NCBI GenBank assembly: GCA_000611775.1
Contig: KK106984.1
Span: 2,511,542 to 2,575,541 of the forward strand
Direction: 5' to 3'
From: Umbilicaria muhlenbergii
Taxonomy: Eukaryota > Ascomycota > Lecanoromycetes > Umbilicariales > Umbilicariaceae
Length of the DNA: 64,000 nt
Both the position numbers and the translations under genes were made by a program. The first letter of the stretch is position 1; each line of letters opens with the position of its first letter. The notes under the pieces were generated by a model. That model worked only from the letters and a program-made list of their open reading frames with translations. It had not been told where the DNA came from and did not search any database. Of this stretch, positions 25,824 through 39,430 are shown in pieces.

Positions 25824-26275
25824 TTGCCTCTCTCCTTCAAAGGCTCATACCTTCATGAGTATGATGACATTTGCAGTTGCAAGCCTTCACTGAGAAGTGC
25901 TTCACAATGCATCAGTAACAGTTAAAAAAAATGACTCTGTAAGTCAGAAAAAAAAAATTAAAATTATAAAAAAAATATGTTGTGAAGCTCATTAAAACTC
26001 AGTGAGAAAAAGAGTCTCTCTTCACAAGATGTTTATAAAGTTATGATTAATTTATACATTAACTCAGTGTTCATGATGATTATTACTCATTTGTGAGCCT
26101 GTTCAGCTGTTCATGAGGTCATTCAGATTCACTTTGTTAAGCATCATGAATGACTTCATGCAGGTCATAAGGTCAGAGTTTTCACTGTCAACAACCTTCA
26201 CAACTTCAATCCTCTCACTCTCATTAGATAAGTTCATGATAATGATTCTTATGATGCACTCTTGTGATGTTTGCT

Positions 26276-26331
26276 CTCATGATGCTTGCCTTCATGATGC
26301 TTGCCTTCATGATGCTTGCCTTCATGATGCT
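26276..26331. repeat. 15-bp tandem repeat TTCATGATGCTTGCC
   Basis: Just under four units in tandem; encodes a repeated Cys-Leu-His-Asp-Ala pentapeptide in one frame. Inside the non-pol region of G3. Confidence 0.85.
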
Positions 26332-26639
26332 TTTTCATTAACAGTGATACAGCTCATCATGTTTCACATTAATCATACAATCAATGTTCTCAGACAAATT
26401 ATTTATGATTCTCATTTGTTTCCTTCATTCATGCAGGCTGATGATGAAGCCTCATGCAATCATACCTTTCATGAGGTCACCCTTCATGAAGAGCCTCAGC
26501 TTCATGACTGTGTTATTTCACAGCAGCTCATTCAGCTCACTGATCATGAGCAAGATCATGAGATGATTTGTAAATGATCTTCATGATCATTCTCTGCAAG
26601 AACACTTCATGACTGACCTTCATGATAATAATCATGAAG

Positions 26640-27020
26640 ATTAAAAACATCTCCTCTCAAGCCTGTGAGTCATGTGTTACTGCTGCTGCAGGTCATGATT
26701 TTAATCATTTTAAAGATTATTTCCTCTCCCCTCATGTCATCAAGTGCGTGAAGTGCTTTTAACACATCAGCAAAGCCTGCATCTTCCTGTGTATGACTTT
26801 ATGATACATTTTCATGAAGTGCTTTAATTAATCATGTTGTAGCTTTATCTTCATCACCTTCAGCCTCATCATCTTCTTCACAGGAACTGAGTCTGCCTTC
26901 ACTTTTATCTTCATCTTCAGTCAACCTTGACCCTGAGGGTCATAAGGAGGCGCGCAAGGCGCATAAGCAGAAGAAATGCTGAGTGAGCAAGACTCATAAA
27001 GCTGCTGTGATCACTGCTTA
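26640..27020 (+). pseudogene. Antisense accessory gene of G3: Cys-pair exon and basic tail
   Basis: Opposite to pol and between pol and the 3' LTR. The plus strand reads SSQACESCVTAAAG, then about 20 residues later IKCVKC and HISKACIFL, followed by a GTATGA donor near 26,791. After a gap, a Ser-rich then basic reading (LDPEGHKEARKAHKQKKC) occurs at about 26,880-26,983. The Cys pairs and the final Cys parallel the copy A and B gene, though the sequence is different. Exon limits are uncertain. Confidence 0.5.
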
Positions 27021-27599
27021 AACTTGACACTTCTGTGAAGGTGAAGACTCATGAGCTTCACTGAAGAGAAATATCACTGTGACAAACTGATGATGATTAA
27101 GATGTTCAGACTCTTTCAGAGGTAAATATCAGCTCCTGTGAGAGTTTATTCCTCACAGGACTTTAACTCTGAGTTAAATCTCTTCACAGTGTTAAAGATT
27201 AATAAGTCTTGACAGGTTGAAGTCAGCATGACTCATTTCTTCATGAGCCTTCAAGCTTCATGAAGTGATTTCATTTTTAATCCTCTGATAACTTAGTGCT
27301 CTGATGAGCAGAAGAGACCTTAACCCTTTGTTTAATTTCTTCATGAACATGTATCAGCATTGATTATGACTCACAGAGTCTCAGAAAAGTCCTCATGAAA
27401 CTTCTTAATCAATTTCTTGAAGTTGCAGATGTTATTCACAGACTCTTAAGTAATCTTTGAGAATTCCTTTCACACAATGCAGTATTGTAGGACAGGTTTA
27501 TCCTCAGAGTCAATCATAATTCATGAAGTTGTTATAATTTCAATCTTTCATCCTCTTTCAGCTGAGTTCTTTGTGAAGTGAAGTGATTTAAACTCTGAT

Positions 27600-30500
27600 G
27601 TATCCTCACCTGCTCATGATTTATGATCATGAAGCAGATTAACATAAAACACATCATGAATGTGAAGTTCCTCTGATAATTTCAGTTGATAAGCAACATT
27701 CTCAATCTTCTTTATAATTTGAAAGAGTTCATAACACTGTCAATTCAGCTTCTGTGAGAGTCACTTCAGAGTTATGTTCTTGACCTTTAGTCAGATCAAC
27801 TGTTTAACTCTATAAATCATGTTAAGATGAGACTGATTATAATGCTTAACTTGATACTCTTGAGACTTCATAAAAGCTCTGCAGACTTTTATCTGAGTCT
27901 TATGAAGATGCTTTACAAGCTGTTCAGCTTCAATGATAATTCCTTTAACTGCAGAGTACTTCATGAGTTCCTCTGCAGTGAGCATATCTGATTTAAGTAT
28001 GAAGTCATAGATGACCTCAAATGATGCCTTTTCAGTAGAAGAGTGTAAGCTCATGTTGTACATGAACTCAGTTAATATTAAAAGTGAGGCTCAATTGTCC
28101 TGTTGATAATTGACATAACTTTATAAATACTGTTTCAGCATGTTATTCTGCTGTTTAGTCTGCTCATCAGTTTGTGAATGAAAGGCAGTGCTCAACTGAT
28201 GATTAATCTTCAACATGAACATCAAGTTGACTCAGAGTCATGAGGTAAAAACAGATTCATGATCTGAAATTAAAGCTTGAATGACTTCATGCAGCTTAAC
28301 AATCTCTCTCACAAAGGTTTTTATGAATTAATCAGCAGTTCAGTCCTTTCTGGCTGAAATATAATGTGTCATCTTTGAGAATTTACACATCATCATCAGT
28401 ATGACATTGTACACACCCTCATAAGCATGACTCTTTGAAAGGTCAGTTATGAAGTTTAAAGTGAATACCTCTCAGAGTTCCTTCAGGATAAATATGAATT
28501 GTAATAATTCAAGTTGTCTTTCATGAATGACTCTGACTCCTTGACAGACAAGATAAGAATTATAATATTTCTGAATTTGCTTCTGCATGTTCAGTCAGTA
28601 GTACTTTGCATGTATCAGAGTAAAGATTTTCTCTGTTGTGAGGTGACTTGCAAGTGACTCATCATGATGCTTCTTAATAATCTCAAGTTGTAATGACTTC
28701 ACATGAGGTATATAAAGCACTGAGTTAAAGTATAAAAGGTCATCTCTTCATGATTAAAGTGAGTGAGAACTTGACATTTTTAAATTAACTTCATGAGCAG
28801 TGATCTGTTTCAGCATATGCTTCATAAGGGGATCAATTCACAAGAACTCAGGTAACATTTCAATGAGAGAGATGTTAACCTCCTCATAAAATTCTTCATT
28901 TAAAACAGCCTCAGAGGCCTGTTTCTGTTGATTTTACTGTCAAGGACTTGTTGTGCCTGTAATTAATACCTCATGAAAGTGTACCTCCTGAGCTAATAGA
29001 TCATCTTTAGGCTCAATTAAAATTAAGACTACTGTCAGGAACAGCATCTGTTGCAACATTAAAGCATTCTCAGTCTGATCCTCTTATTCTGCTTCACATT
29101 AATGATCAGGTCTTCATGAAGGGCTGTTAATAAAATTTAGATTTCTCTTTCAATAAATGATAACAAAATCATAGATTGATAAGGTCAACACTCATCAAAC
29201 CTGTCTTCATGAGAGTTTATGAGTAGTCATAAAACTTCACAAGCTTGAATGATCTGATAACACTTCAACTGAATAAGTGAATCCTTCTAAATAGTGTCAT
29301 CAATGATGAAAACTCTCAATTATTGTGAGCAGTTCTTCATCATGAGTTTCATACTTCTGTTTCATGAGTATCATCTTTTGTGAGAAATAGGCTGTAACTC
29401 TTCACTCATCAGAATGCTTTTGTGAGAGAATGCCTGAGATCACATACTTTGAGGCATTCATTTCAAGCTGTATTGATAATGTGATGTTGAAATACTGCAG
29501 GAACAGAGCAGTAGTGAAAGTCTGCACAAGAATTTTAAAGACAGTCTGTGCCTTCAGAGACAGGAAGCCTGCTCTTCATGAGATTAACTTCTTATTTGAT
29601 TTTGCATTAAACCCTTTAGTGGTCTTCATGAGAGGTGCAGTGATACATGAGAAGCCTTGTATGAACCTCTGATAAAAATTCATGAAGCTCAGAAATGTTT
29701 ACACTTCATGTACACTTTCTGACTCTGATCAGTTGATAATGATGAATATGTGATTCATCTTCATTTCAACTCCTGTATCTGTGATAATGTATCTCAAGAA
29801 GGGTACACACTTCATATTAAATAAGTATTTAAAAAGCTTTGTGAACAACCTTGTCATGAGCAGAGCTTTCAAGATAATCTGAACATGCTGTTTATGCTGA
29901 CTCTCTTTCATTGAGTAAATCAGTATATTATTCAAGAATATAATCATGAAGATGTTTAAATGTTCATGAAGGACTTTGTGAATATAAGACTGAAAACTCA
30001 CAGAAGCATTGATAAGCTCAAAAAGTATAATCAAGTATTCATACAGTCTGTATTTAGTATGAAAGGCTGTCTTTCACTCATCACCCTCATGTATGTGAAT
30101 GTGATAATAGATGTTTTTAACATCAATCTTCATAAAGATCTGAGCATCACAGACACAGTTCATGATCTCATTAATCAATGATAAAGAGTACTGATTTTTT
30201 TAAGTAATAACATTTAACCTCTGATAGTTCATGCAGAGCTGCAAGCCTTCATTATTTTTAAATGCAAAGAGTATTGATGCTCCTGTGAAAGATCATGACA
30301 GCTGAATAAACTCATTCATGAGGTTGATATTTAAATACTTTCATAGTACAGTCAACTCCTTCATGAAAAGGTTGTATATAAGATCAAAAGATGATGTTGT
30401 TCTCTTCAACAGATTAATTGAGTGATCTTCTTTATAATGAGGAGGCAGAGTTTTCACCTGAGTTTCTGAAAAGACCTTCATGAGGCTCTTATAAGCTTCA

Positions 30501-31950
30501 GAAATCAAGTTCATGAAGTTTTTTAATTCATTAAGATTTATCACCTGCAATCTCTGCATCATGTAGTTCATCTTAAAGTCTCTGAGTTTTCTCATGAGGC
30601 CTTTTATGATGATCTTTTTCAGTAATGAAGTCATTAAAAAGTTCTCTGCATCTGATCTTCACTGTACTGTAAGATTAATGAAGTCAACCTTCAGATTATT
30701 CTGTCATAATCATGATAATTCTAAGATTATTGACATCTTTAAGTCAGCAGAGGTAAAAGGTTCACAAGTTTATTTTCAGACTTCAAAAGAGTCCTGAACC
30801 TCTACTACTTCATGATAAACAAAATAAGTTCACAAGGTATCTTCTTCAATATGATGAAGTAATAACATCTTAAAGATTGAAGATAAGCCCTCTGCAATAT
30901 TCTTGTGAAGGAGATTGAGGTCATTAACATTGTTAAAAACAGTTGAAAGTGATCTTTCTGCAAGATGTACTGTGAGTCATAATCATGTCTTCATTTTAAA
31001 AGATGCACTCTTCTCTGATCTTGACTTCATGATGATCTTCATGATAGCTTCAGAGACTGTCATGACATGATTACTGCTGTTAACTGAATCAATTGACAGA
31101 GTTCTGCTCACAGTGTTGTCTGACTTCTTCTTAAGATAATTCAGTTCTTTATGTCTGCACTTGTCACAGTAGTTGCAGTCTTCATTAAAGAATACTCCTC
31201 ATGAGGGTTCTGAATTGTGCAGTGTAGTGATGATGAATATTGTAGATTTGTGATTCTTTCACTTCACAGTGTTCACAGAGGTGCTCTTGCTGAAGTCATT
31301 GTTCACAGTTATTGCTCATGAGTGAGTTTCAGTCCTGATGCTGAGATGAAGTTTCTTCATGAGTGTAATTAAATCTTCATGAGTGTAATTAAATCTTCAT
31401 GAGAGTTTGAAAACACAGAGTGTTCATGAATCTTCTGCTTCATGATGTGATTCAAGCCCTTGAAGAAGATCATTAACTGAATTTAATGATGATTCTTCAC
31501 TTCATTTTTTATTTAAGTCAGAAGTTCATCTGATCTGTGAAAATACTCATCATCAGATTCACTGCTTAACTTGTGATAATTCATTTAATTCATTCATGTG
31601 TTATACACCTGATTATTGTGATCTTTTAAAAGAGACTTTAAAAAGTTCTTCTGACTTTCTCAGATATCTTTCAAGCTCTTTTCTTCATGATGTGTGACTC
31701 AGCATTTCATAATTTTGTAGTTCAGATATCAATCTGACTCTTTAAGGTGAAGCTTCATGAAAAGGTGCTTAATTTGATGTATATACTGCCAAAAGTGAGG
31801 GTAGTTCTTCATATGATAGAGGTCTTCATCTTTGACTCACTTTTCATAACAGGCATGTTTCAGAGCTGAAGATAAATCTGATGTAAATCATTTATGAGTT
31901 TTAAACTTAATCTGCCTAGTATGTTCCTTCTCACTCATGAGTTGAATCTT
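27600..31950 (-). pseudogene. G3 gag-pol, decayed and split by copy B
   Basis: Minus strand. Integrase C-part at 28,063-27,791 (NMSLHSSTEKASFEVIYDF). Reverse transcriptase at 30,034-29,729, with the catalytic LDD changed to LNN (FLNNILIYS), so inactive. A degenerate gag zinc knuckle (CNYCDKCRHKELN) lies near 31,130-31,180. Frame breaks are numerous. Confidence 0.75.
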
Positions 31951-31951
31951 C

Positions 31952-31956
31952 ACAAG
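31952..31956. repeat. Target-site duplication of copy B, left copy
   Basis: ACAAG, repeated exactly at 38,752-38,756. Confidence 0.88.
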
Positions 31957-32184
31957 TGTCACGGGTTAGTGATAATCTGAGACTCATGTAGGGCATGCAC
32001 TCTACCAGTGATTTAACAGCATTAATGAGTCACATGAAAACTCTGCACTGCTTGATCTCACCTTGATTCCTTAGTTATTAGTTCTATATAGTTAGGATCA
32101 TATAATCTTTATACATTTATATCTCATGCTGTCACATACCTTGACTATACTTCCCTTTTTAATAAGGGATGCTATAATCTTACA
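31957..32184 (+). repeat. Copy B 5' LTR
   Basis: 228 bp, TGTCACGGG...TCTTACA; matches 38,524-38,751. Confidence 0.92.
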
Positions 32185-32277
32185 GTTTTAATAACTTTAC
32201 CTTTCAAAGGGTGATGGCCTGAGATAAGATGCAGACTTAAAATCAACTATGTTAAACTTCTGAAGCAGAATGAGATA

Positions 32278-33480
32278 TGATGATGAAGAATCAACAAAAT
32301 GACTGTGAAACATCACTCATTTCCTCTGACATCAGTGAAGTGAACCTCATGAGTGAAGGATTCTCAGGTGAAATGATGCACAACATTAATAATGAGATCA
32401 CACAAGTGAAATGACAGTGAGATGAACTTCTTAAGCAACAAGAGCTGCAGCAGCTCTGAATGAAAGTTTTAATATTAAAAATCAACTTACTTAAAGATCC
32501 TGCTACTCATGTTGATACCTCAGCTGAGAGATTTCTTAACTTTATGAACACTGAGTCTGTAATAAGCAAGCGCTGCACTGATGAAATGCTGTTAATATGA
32601 AATGTACAATCAAGAATTCAGGCAAAGGAGTTGCTGCTATATCATGATAAGAATGTGAAAGAGCACCTGAATTGAATGTGAAATGCAAGAAATATCTTCT
32701 GTTTTAACTCAGCTGATTTCCCTCATGAGGAGAATAAGGTGATTTACATCATGCAATATTTAAAGGATGAACCAAAGGAGGTGTGACTGTGAGATGATGA
32801 GATTAAAAATTATTTCACTGTTACCTGAGATGATTTTATGAAATTCCTGCTCAACATTATCAAGAACCCTGTGAATCATCAGCTTCACATCACTCAGCTG
32901 TATAATGATGCTGTTCAATTACCTCATCAATCAGTTCAAGCTTTTGATAATTATTTAAGCACCTTGAAAGCTCAGTTACCTCTTTACAGTGAAGAGCACA
33001 TGAGGATTCACTTCTTCACAAAATTGAAGCCTGAGGTTCATGCAGCCTTGATGAATTATCAAGACTTACTCACAACTTAAAAGGGAACTGTCACTTTGAC
33101 TGCATGCCTGAAGAATAACTTATGTTTAAGAGGCGCTGTGAAATTAAAAGCAAATTCTAATATGACAGTTACCTTCAGCTGCAAACCTGAGTCATCATCA
33201 AAGCTTGCAGAGAATAAGGATCATAAGCTTAATGAAAGCAAGATGAAGAGCAAGTGAGATAATAAATATAAAAATGAATCAATGAAGGCTCCTGAAACAA
33301 AGGACTTGTCACACATGACTTATTAAAATTGTAATCAGAAGAGACATTATTCCTCTGATTATTCACAGCCTGTGAAAAACTCAGACTTGAATAAGACCTC
33401 AGTTGCAGCTGTTTCAGCATCAAAAAATGAGAACACTTCAGTGAAGACTTCATGTCACTGAAGTGCTGAACAAAAGTAGC
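32278..33480 (+). pseudogene. Copy B gag
   Basis: Plus-strand reading of a retrotransposon gag (capsid-type) protein. The best-preserved part, 32,838-33,080, is an 80-codon open stretch nearly identical to the gag block of copy A. Near 33,325-33,350 a degenerate CCHC zinc knuckle (NCNQKRHYSSDY) has its first and last Cys lost to Tyr or a stop. TGA interrupts at several Trp positions upstream. Confidence 0.8.
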
Positions 33481-36400
33481 CTCAGAGCTTAATTTAATTA
33501 TTGATGAACAAGTTCTTCACAATGATGATGTCATACTCATGCAAGCCTTATTGAACATGAGAGCTGAAGTCAATGTGATTTCACAACATTTCATTATTGA
33601 GCATCAATTGACTCATATGAAGGGCTTGTTGCCTCAACCTCAATTCTTAAATGATCAGAAGGCTTACTGCTTTGGTGCTTATCATGTGCATTATCAGCTT
33701 ACTGACAGTTAAGGACAGTCTCATGAAGGTGAACATGTATTTTATGCATTAAATAAGTCAGGATCACCCTTTATCCTTGAACTCCTCACATTAAAGACTG
33801 AACATGTGTGAATCAACTGCAGAATGAAGGCGTGACGCTTCAACATTAAGAAGCAGTTTATCAAGTTACAGTCACTTGATGAATTTACAAGAGAGATTCA
33901 AGATCACTCTGCTGTTTACATCATGATATGAGTCAGTCTGAGTGATGATGCTGCATTAAAGGTGTGCATACAAAGTGTTGAAATAACATAAGCTTTACCT
34001 GAGGAGTATGCTGATTATGTGAATGTGTTCTCAACAGAGAATGCTGACCTCCTTTCACCTCATAAGATCAGTGATCATGCAATTGACCTGAACAGCACAG
34101 ATTCACTTTATGACTCTTTGTATAACCTCTTCAATACTGAATTAAGGGTGCTATGAGAATACTTGAATGACATTTTAATGAAAGGTTGAATCTGTCATTC
34201 TGTGAGCCCTGCAGAGGCACTCATTCTTTTTGTTTCAAAGAAAGATGAAGGGCTGCAGTTATGTGTCAATTATTAAAGATTAAATAAGATGATCATCAAG
34301 AACAGGCACCTGTTACTCTTTATAAATGAAATGTTGAATCAGCTTAGTGAAGTCAAGCTATTTATGAAGTTAAATTTGAAGGACGCCTACCACTGTATCT
34401 GCATAAAGAAGGGTGATGAGTGAAAAATGACATTTCACATGTGTTACAATCACTTTGAGTATATGATCATGCCTTTTGAATTGATCAACACTTCAGCTAT
34501 GTTTCAGGCTTACATCAATCAAGCATTAACAGAGCTTGTGAATGTCTTTTGTGTTGTCTATTTAGATGACATTCTTATATACTCAGAATCATCAGCGCAA
34601 CACTGAGAGCATGTTAAGCAGATGTTAAACTGACTTCATTGATTTCAACTTTATGTGAACTCTAAGAAGTGTGAATTCTTCATTATCAAGGTGAAATTCT
34701 TAGAGTTTATTATCACAACTGAAGGTGTAGTCATGAATTCATGATGAGTGAACATCATACAGAACTGATCAGTATTAAGAACTTTTCAAGAAGTACAAGT
34801 CTTCCTGAGCTTTGTGAACTTTTATAGACACTTTATTAAGTGTTATTCACAAGTTGCAGCCCCCTTGACAAACCTTATGAAAGGTAGCAAGGATGAAAAG
34901 AAGTTTAAGTCTTTTAAATTCTCAAGTGATGCAAAGAAGGTGTTTGATCACCTTCATGAAATCTTTATGACAGCGTTTATCCTGATTCACTTCAATTCAA
35001 AGTTATGAATACAGGTGAAAACTGATGCATTAATCATTGAGCTCACTGACATCCTGTCTCAGCTGTTGAATAGCAGGCAGTGACATTCAATTACATTTTA
35101 ATCAAGAAAGCTGTCTCCTTCAGAGATCTGATATGAAACTCATGATCAGAAGCTTCTTGCCATCATTATGATGTTTAAACACTGATGACACTACCTTGAA
35201 GGCAGTTGTCATATCATAAAGATATTAACTGACCATAATAATCTATGAGGATTTATGAACATGAAGGAATTGAATGACAGGCAAGCATGATGAGCAATGA
35301 AGTTCACTGCTTTTGATTTCAATATTCTGCATCAGTCTGAAAAGATCAACCCTGCTGATGCATCATAAAGGAAATCAGACTACAGGGATGTCAAAGAGGT
35401 GAGTGAAATTATGAAGAAATTACTCTCAATGCTTCAGAGAAAGTTAATCACTCTTGTGAACATATTCTCACTCAGATATGCCCCTATTGTGAAGCAGTTG
35501 CTCACAGAGGTGAGGAGAATGATCAGAATTAAAGATCTTAAACTTCAAAAAAAATGCTGAAGAAGTGATGACAAAACATCTGCTCATGATGACTGTGATG
35601 TAACTGTGAAACAGCTTAACTCTGTCACTGAAACTGTTGATTGCAAACAACTCATTTCACATGTGATGATAAGAGATCTTGTCATTCATGAAACAGCTGA
35701 TGAAAGCCTGAGTTTATCTTTAAGGAATTTGATTCAAACTTTACAAAATGATGATTCATTTGTAGAAGTGACATGCAACACTGATTGTACATCAGTGAAG
35801 CATAAGATTAAAGTTGAAAGTCTCTGAAGATTTGACTCTGAAGGTCTTCTGTTTCATGAGGAACAAATATACATTCTGAAAGAAAAGTCAATAAGAGTAA
35901 AGATCTTGAAACATCATCATGATGATGCCTTGACAAAGCATTTCAGAGTAGAAAGAATCCTTGAATTGATTAACTGCAAATATTATTGAATTGATATGAG
36001 TCAAGATGTTAAAGATTATGTTGTGTCATGTGACATCTGTCAAAGAGTGAATGTGCTTAAACATCATTCTTATGATGAGCTACAGGTGCTGCCTCAGTCA
36101 GAAGAATCATGACAACAAGTCATCATGAATTTTATCATTAACTTGCTGTCAAGTAAGTGTAGAGGTTGCATGTATAATGTGATCTTAATGATTATAAATC
36201 AGTATATGAAAATGGCTCAGTATATTCAAATCATGAAAATGATTACAGCAACAGAGTTGACTGACTTGTTTTATAAGAAAATAATATGCTGATTCAATGT
36301 ATCAAAAGAGGTTGTCTTTGATTAGAAATCAGTTTTCACAAGTGCTTTCTAATCAGAAATGTGCTACTATTTAAGAATGAAGTATTAATTAAGCACTGCC

Positions 36401-37100
36401 TTTCACCTGCAAACAGATGAACAGACAGAACAGCAGAATTAAACCTTAAAACATTATCTTCACTGTTATTGCTCAGATGAACAAGATAACTGAATGAATC
36501 TTTTACTCTTGACAGAATTCACTTACAACAATGAAATGCAAGCATCAATAAGGTGCAGCTTTTTTTATGTCATGTATGCTTATCATCTGAAAGTAAGATT
36601 TAAAGTCAAGAATGACTTCAGAAAAGAAGAGGTACCTGCAGTTAAAAATTAAATGAAATGATTTCATGACATACAGAAAGCACTGTCACAATGATGAGAA
36701 AATGTAATTAATTCTCAGACAAAATATTATGATGTCAAACATAAACTCAAGACCTATAATGTGAGAGACTTGATAATGTTATTCATGAAGAACTTACAAC
36801 AAAAGCACTTGAGCAGAAAACTGTCTCACAAATTTATTAAATCATTTCAGATTAAAGACTTGATAGAGAAGCAGGCTTACAGGTTAACTTTATCACTCAT
36901 TTATTAAATTTATAATGTCTTTCATGTCTTTTACCTGAAGTCATATCAGCATAAAGCTGATGATGATTTTGAATCATTGCTGCCACCTTCAGAGTTAATT
37001 GATGATGAAGAAGAATATGAAGTTGAAGAGATTTTAAACTGCTGAAAATTCAGGAATGAAATCCTGTACAAAGTGAGATGAAAGAGTTGATCAGAAGAAT
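33481..37100 (+). pseudogene. Copy B pol: protease, RT, RNase H, integrase, chromodomain
   Basis: The aspartic protease triad is lost (NMRAEVNVIS where families have DTGA). Reverse transcriptase about 34,140-34,800 keeps DAYH and YLDDILIYS (34,558-34,584). RNase H lies about 34,990-35,330. An H2C2-type zinc finger (CDICQR side, 36,030) leads into the integrase about 36,100-36,700. The end is chromodomain-like (DDEEEYEVEEILN, about 36,995-37,040). In-frame TGA marks conserved Trp, for example RQA then two stops then AM at 35,280-35,300. Not translatable as it stands. Confidence 0.85.
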
Positions 37101-37444
37101 ATAATTAATGAGTGTTAAAAAAGAACTTAAAAGATGTGTGAGAAATGTACATAATCTTCAACAACAAACTAAAAGAGTGTAGAAAGAAGTGATTTAAAAA
37201 GATTTAATTAACATCATAAGAACACTCTTTCCTGATTTTCCTCAAGAGGTTTTACAGATTTTATTAAGACCTTATAGATGATCTACAGCAAGAGTCAAGG
37301 ATGACAAGTTCATTAAAAAAGATGAATCATCAGCAAGACACAAGAGAAACATAATATTATTACTGCTGTAACAGCATACATGATCAGGATTAAAAGAAAA
37401 AGAAATTATCATATAAGATCAGCAAAACACTGACAAAACATTAT

Positions 37445-38189
37445 TTACTCATCTTCATCATCATCATTCTTCTTCTTATCTTCATCATTCTTCTCTGATT
37501 CCTCTGACCCCTCTGACTTGAAAGGAGAGAAATCTCTGTTGTTGTCATCATCATCATCATTAACAATGACAGGCAAATGCTTTTAAAATAGAATGCACAT
37601 TAGCTGTTTGTAGTCATCATGTCAGGGGTGAAGAGAAGGGGATTAAACTGAATATCACATGATATTCAGGATACCTTTAAGTGTATTATTAATGCATTTG
37701 ATCTGCTTGAGGAGCAGGAGGTTGACTTTAACAGCAGATTTCAGTTTCAACAGCTTCTGATGATGACTGATAACACAGAGATGCACTGTAATCTTCTTGT
37801 TATAACACTTTTGACGCGCCTTGAGAGCAGCCAGGAGAGCAGGCAGAGAAGCATTAACATTAACTTTATTAATTAAATGTATGAGGGTGTTTACCTTGCA
37901 GATAAATCACGCAAGAACCTTAAATCATCAGTGAGATGCAACAAGTGAACAGGTTAAACTTATTGAAAGATAAGCTTTGTGCAAATTTATGCAGTATGCA
38001 CACTTAACATTCAACTTGACATCACATACCTGAGTCATATCATTCATGAAGTGATGAGAGCAACAGAGACAGAAAGATTTAATAAGACATGCATGAAGTT
38101 CAGCAGAGTGCTTGACAATCAGTGAGTGTTATATGATAACTTGCATTAGAAGTGCATCTGTGGAGTCAGCTTCTCTGACTTACAAGCAT
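37445..38189 (-). pseudogene. Antisense accessory gene of copy B
   Basis: Counterpart of the copy A gene, here on the minus strand because B is reversed. The ATG at 38,189 is followed at once by a GTAAGT donor. The acidic tail of Asp, Glu and Ser ends at the TAA at 37,447-37,445. Keeping start, first donor and acidic tail in both copies supports a real gene rather than a chance frame, though ancestry alone would also keep them. Confidence 0.6.
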
Positions 38190-38523
38190 AATGATTGATG
38201 TTGTGATGATGAATCACTGCTCTGACAAAAGTTGATGACAGAAGGCTGAGGAGTTAACAGTATTTATATTTTAAAGCTCTTGTTGTGATATCATCATCTG
38301 AGCTCTTGATTATGCTATCATAGTGCTGTCACACTTATGCTGTCATGACTTCACTGCTGCTTCTTCACTCCTCAGGGTTTTCACTGTCATGTGACAAGCT
38401 CATCTCATTATCATCTCACTTAATCAGTGTTGACATCATGTCATCATTTCAACTGTTAATTGAGTCTTTTAACAGTCACTCACCTTTCTGCGCTGAAGGG
38501 CCGCCGCATAAAGAGGAGGTAAT

Positions 38524-38751
38524 TATCATGAGTTAATGACAATCTGAGACTCACGTAGGGCATGCGCTCTATCAGTGACTTGACAGCATTAATGAGTCAC
38601 ATGAAAACTCTGCACTGCTCAATCTCACCTTGATTCCTTAGTTATTAGTTTTATATAATTAGAATCATATAACCTCTATACATTTATATCTCATGCTGTC
38701 ACATACCTCAACTATACTTCCCTTTCTAGTAAGGGACGCTATAGTCTTACA
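38524..38751 (+). repeat. Copy B 3' LTR
   Basis: 228 bp; starts TATCATGAG where the 5' LTR has TGTCACGGG, three transitions consistent with local decay. Confidence 0.92.
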
Positions 38752-38970
38752 ACAAGTTGAATTTTGATATTCATCATGATGAACTCCTCAGAGAATGTAG
38801 GAGTGACATGTCATGACTGAGAGTTAAAGATGATAAAATCATCATTAACTGTTGCTTGTGAAGTTTCTGAAGTGATTTGTGAAATCATTGTGAAGGCTGA
38901 TTAAGAAGCTCATGAGTTTTTAATTATTCTTACTGAACAGCATCCTTACAATGAATTGAAGCAATAAAAC

Positions 38971-39425
38971 TGTAAGTGTATTATCACAAGGTAATATCTT
39001 AACTAAGGAATTATGAAGTTATGTGACAATAATGACTTAAACTTATAGTTGATGGTTCACAATAGTATGATATTGTTAGTAGGTAAAGAATTATTGTTAA
39101 AAAATAAAATAAAATATACTCTGATCTCATAATATATTTCTTCTGAAGTTAACCTGCTTGAGGAAGATCTCATGAAGTAATCACCTCAATGAAGCTGCCT
39201 TCATGAGGTGTTCATTGCTGAATCACATCTTCATGAGATGTCATCAATGATGTTAACTTTTTTAATCATTTTCATGAAGTGTCAGAAGTGATGTTTATCA
39301 GCTGAGCTTTCTCATGAGGTTGATTCACTAGTGAAAGTTATCTTCATAAGGCTGCATTGTTGTTCAATATAATTTTTCTTATTTTGAACTAGCACCTGAT
39401 GAGTTCTGTACATCAGATGCTCACA
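38971..39425 (-). repeat. G3 LTR (5' LTR of the minus-strand element)
   Basis: 455 bp, direct repeat of 25,369-25,823, followed by the ATAAC duplication. Confidence 0.88.
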
Positions 39426-39430
39426 ATAAC

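Larger units (their letters stand above)
31957..38751 (+). mobile_element. Copy B: Ty3/gypsy LTR retrotransposon, structurally complete
   Basis: 6,795 bp, 228-bp LTRs with TG...CA ends and perfect ACAAG flanks. A polypurine tract AAAGAGGAGG (38,510-38,519) precedes the 3' LTR. I saw no TGG-starting tRNA primer site after the 5' LTR. Same family as copy A but in the opposite orientation. The most deeply nested LTR element in the window. Confidence 0.93.
25369..39425 (-). mobile_element. G3: Ty3/gypsy LTR retrotransposon, host of copy B
   Basis: Two 455-bp direct LTRs with TGTAAG...CTCACA ends and a perfect ATAAC target duplication. Own DNA is 25,369-31,956 plus 38,757-39,425, about 7.3 kb. 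Gag-pol is on the minus strand. It is inserted in the gag side of G2 and split by copy B. Confidence 0.87.

Noticed and set aside
26276-26331. CRISPR-like array
   Set aside because: Contiguous 15-bp tandem units without spacers, in a eukaryotic retrotransposon.
26113-26577. 154-codon plus-strand open frame in G3
   Set aside because: Its centre is the 15-bp tandem repeat and no motif is recognisable; it may at most be leader or an exon of the antisense gene, so I did not call it a separate gene.
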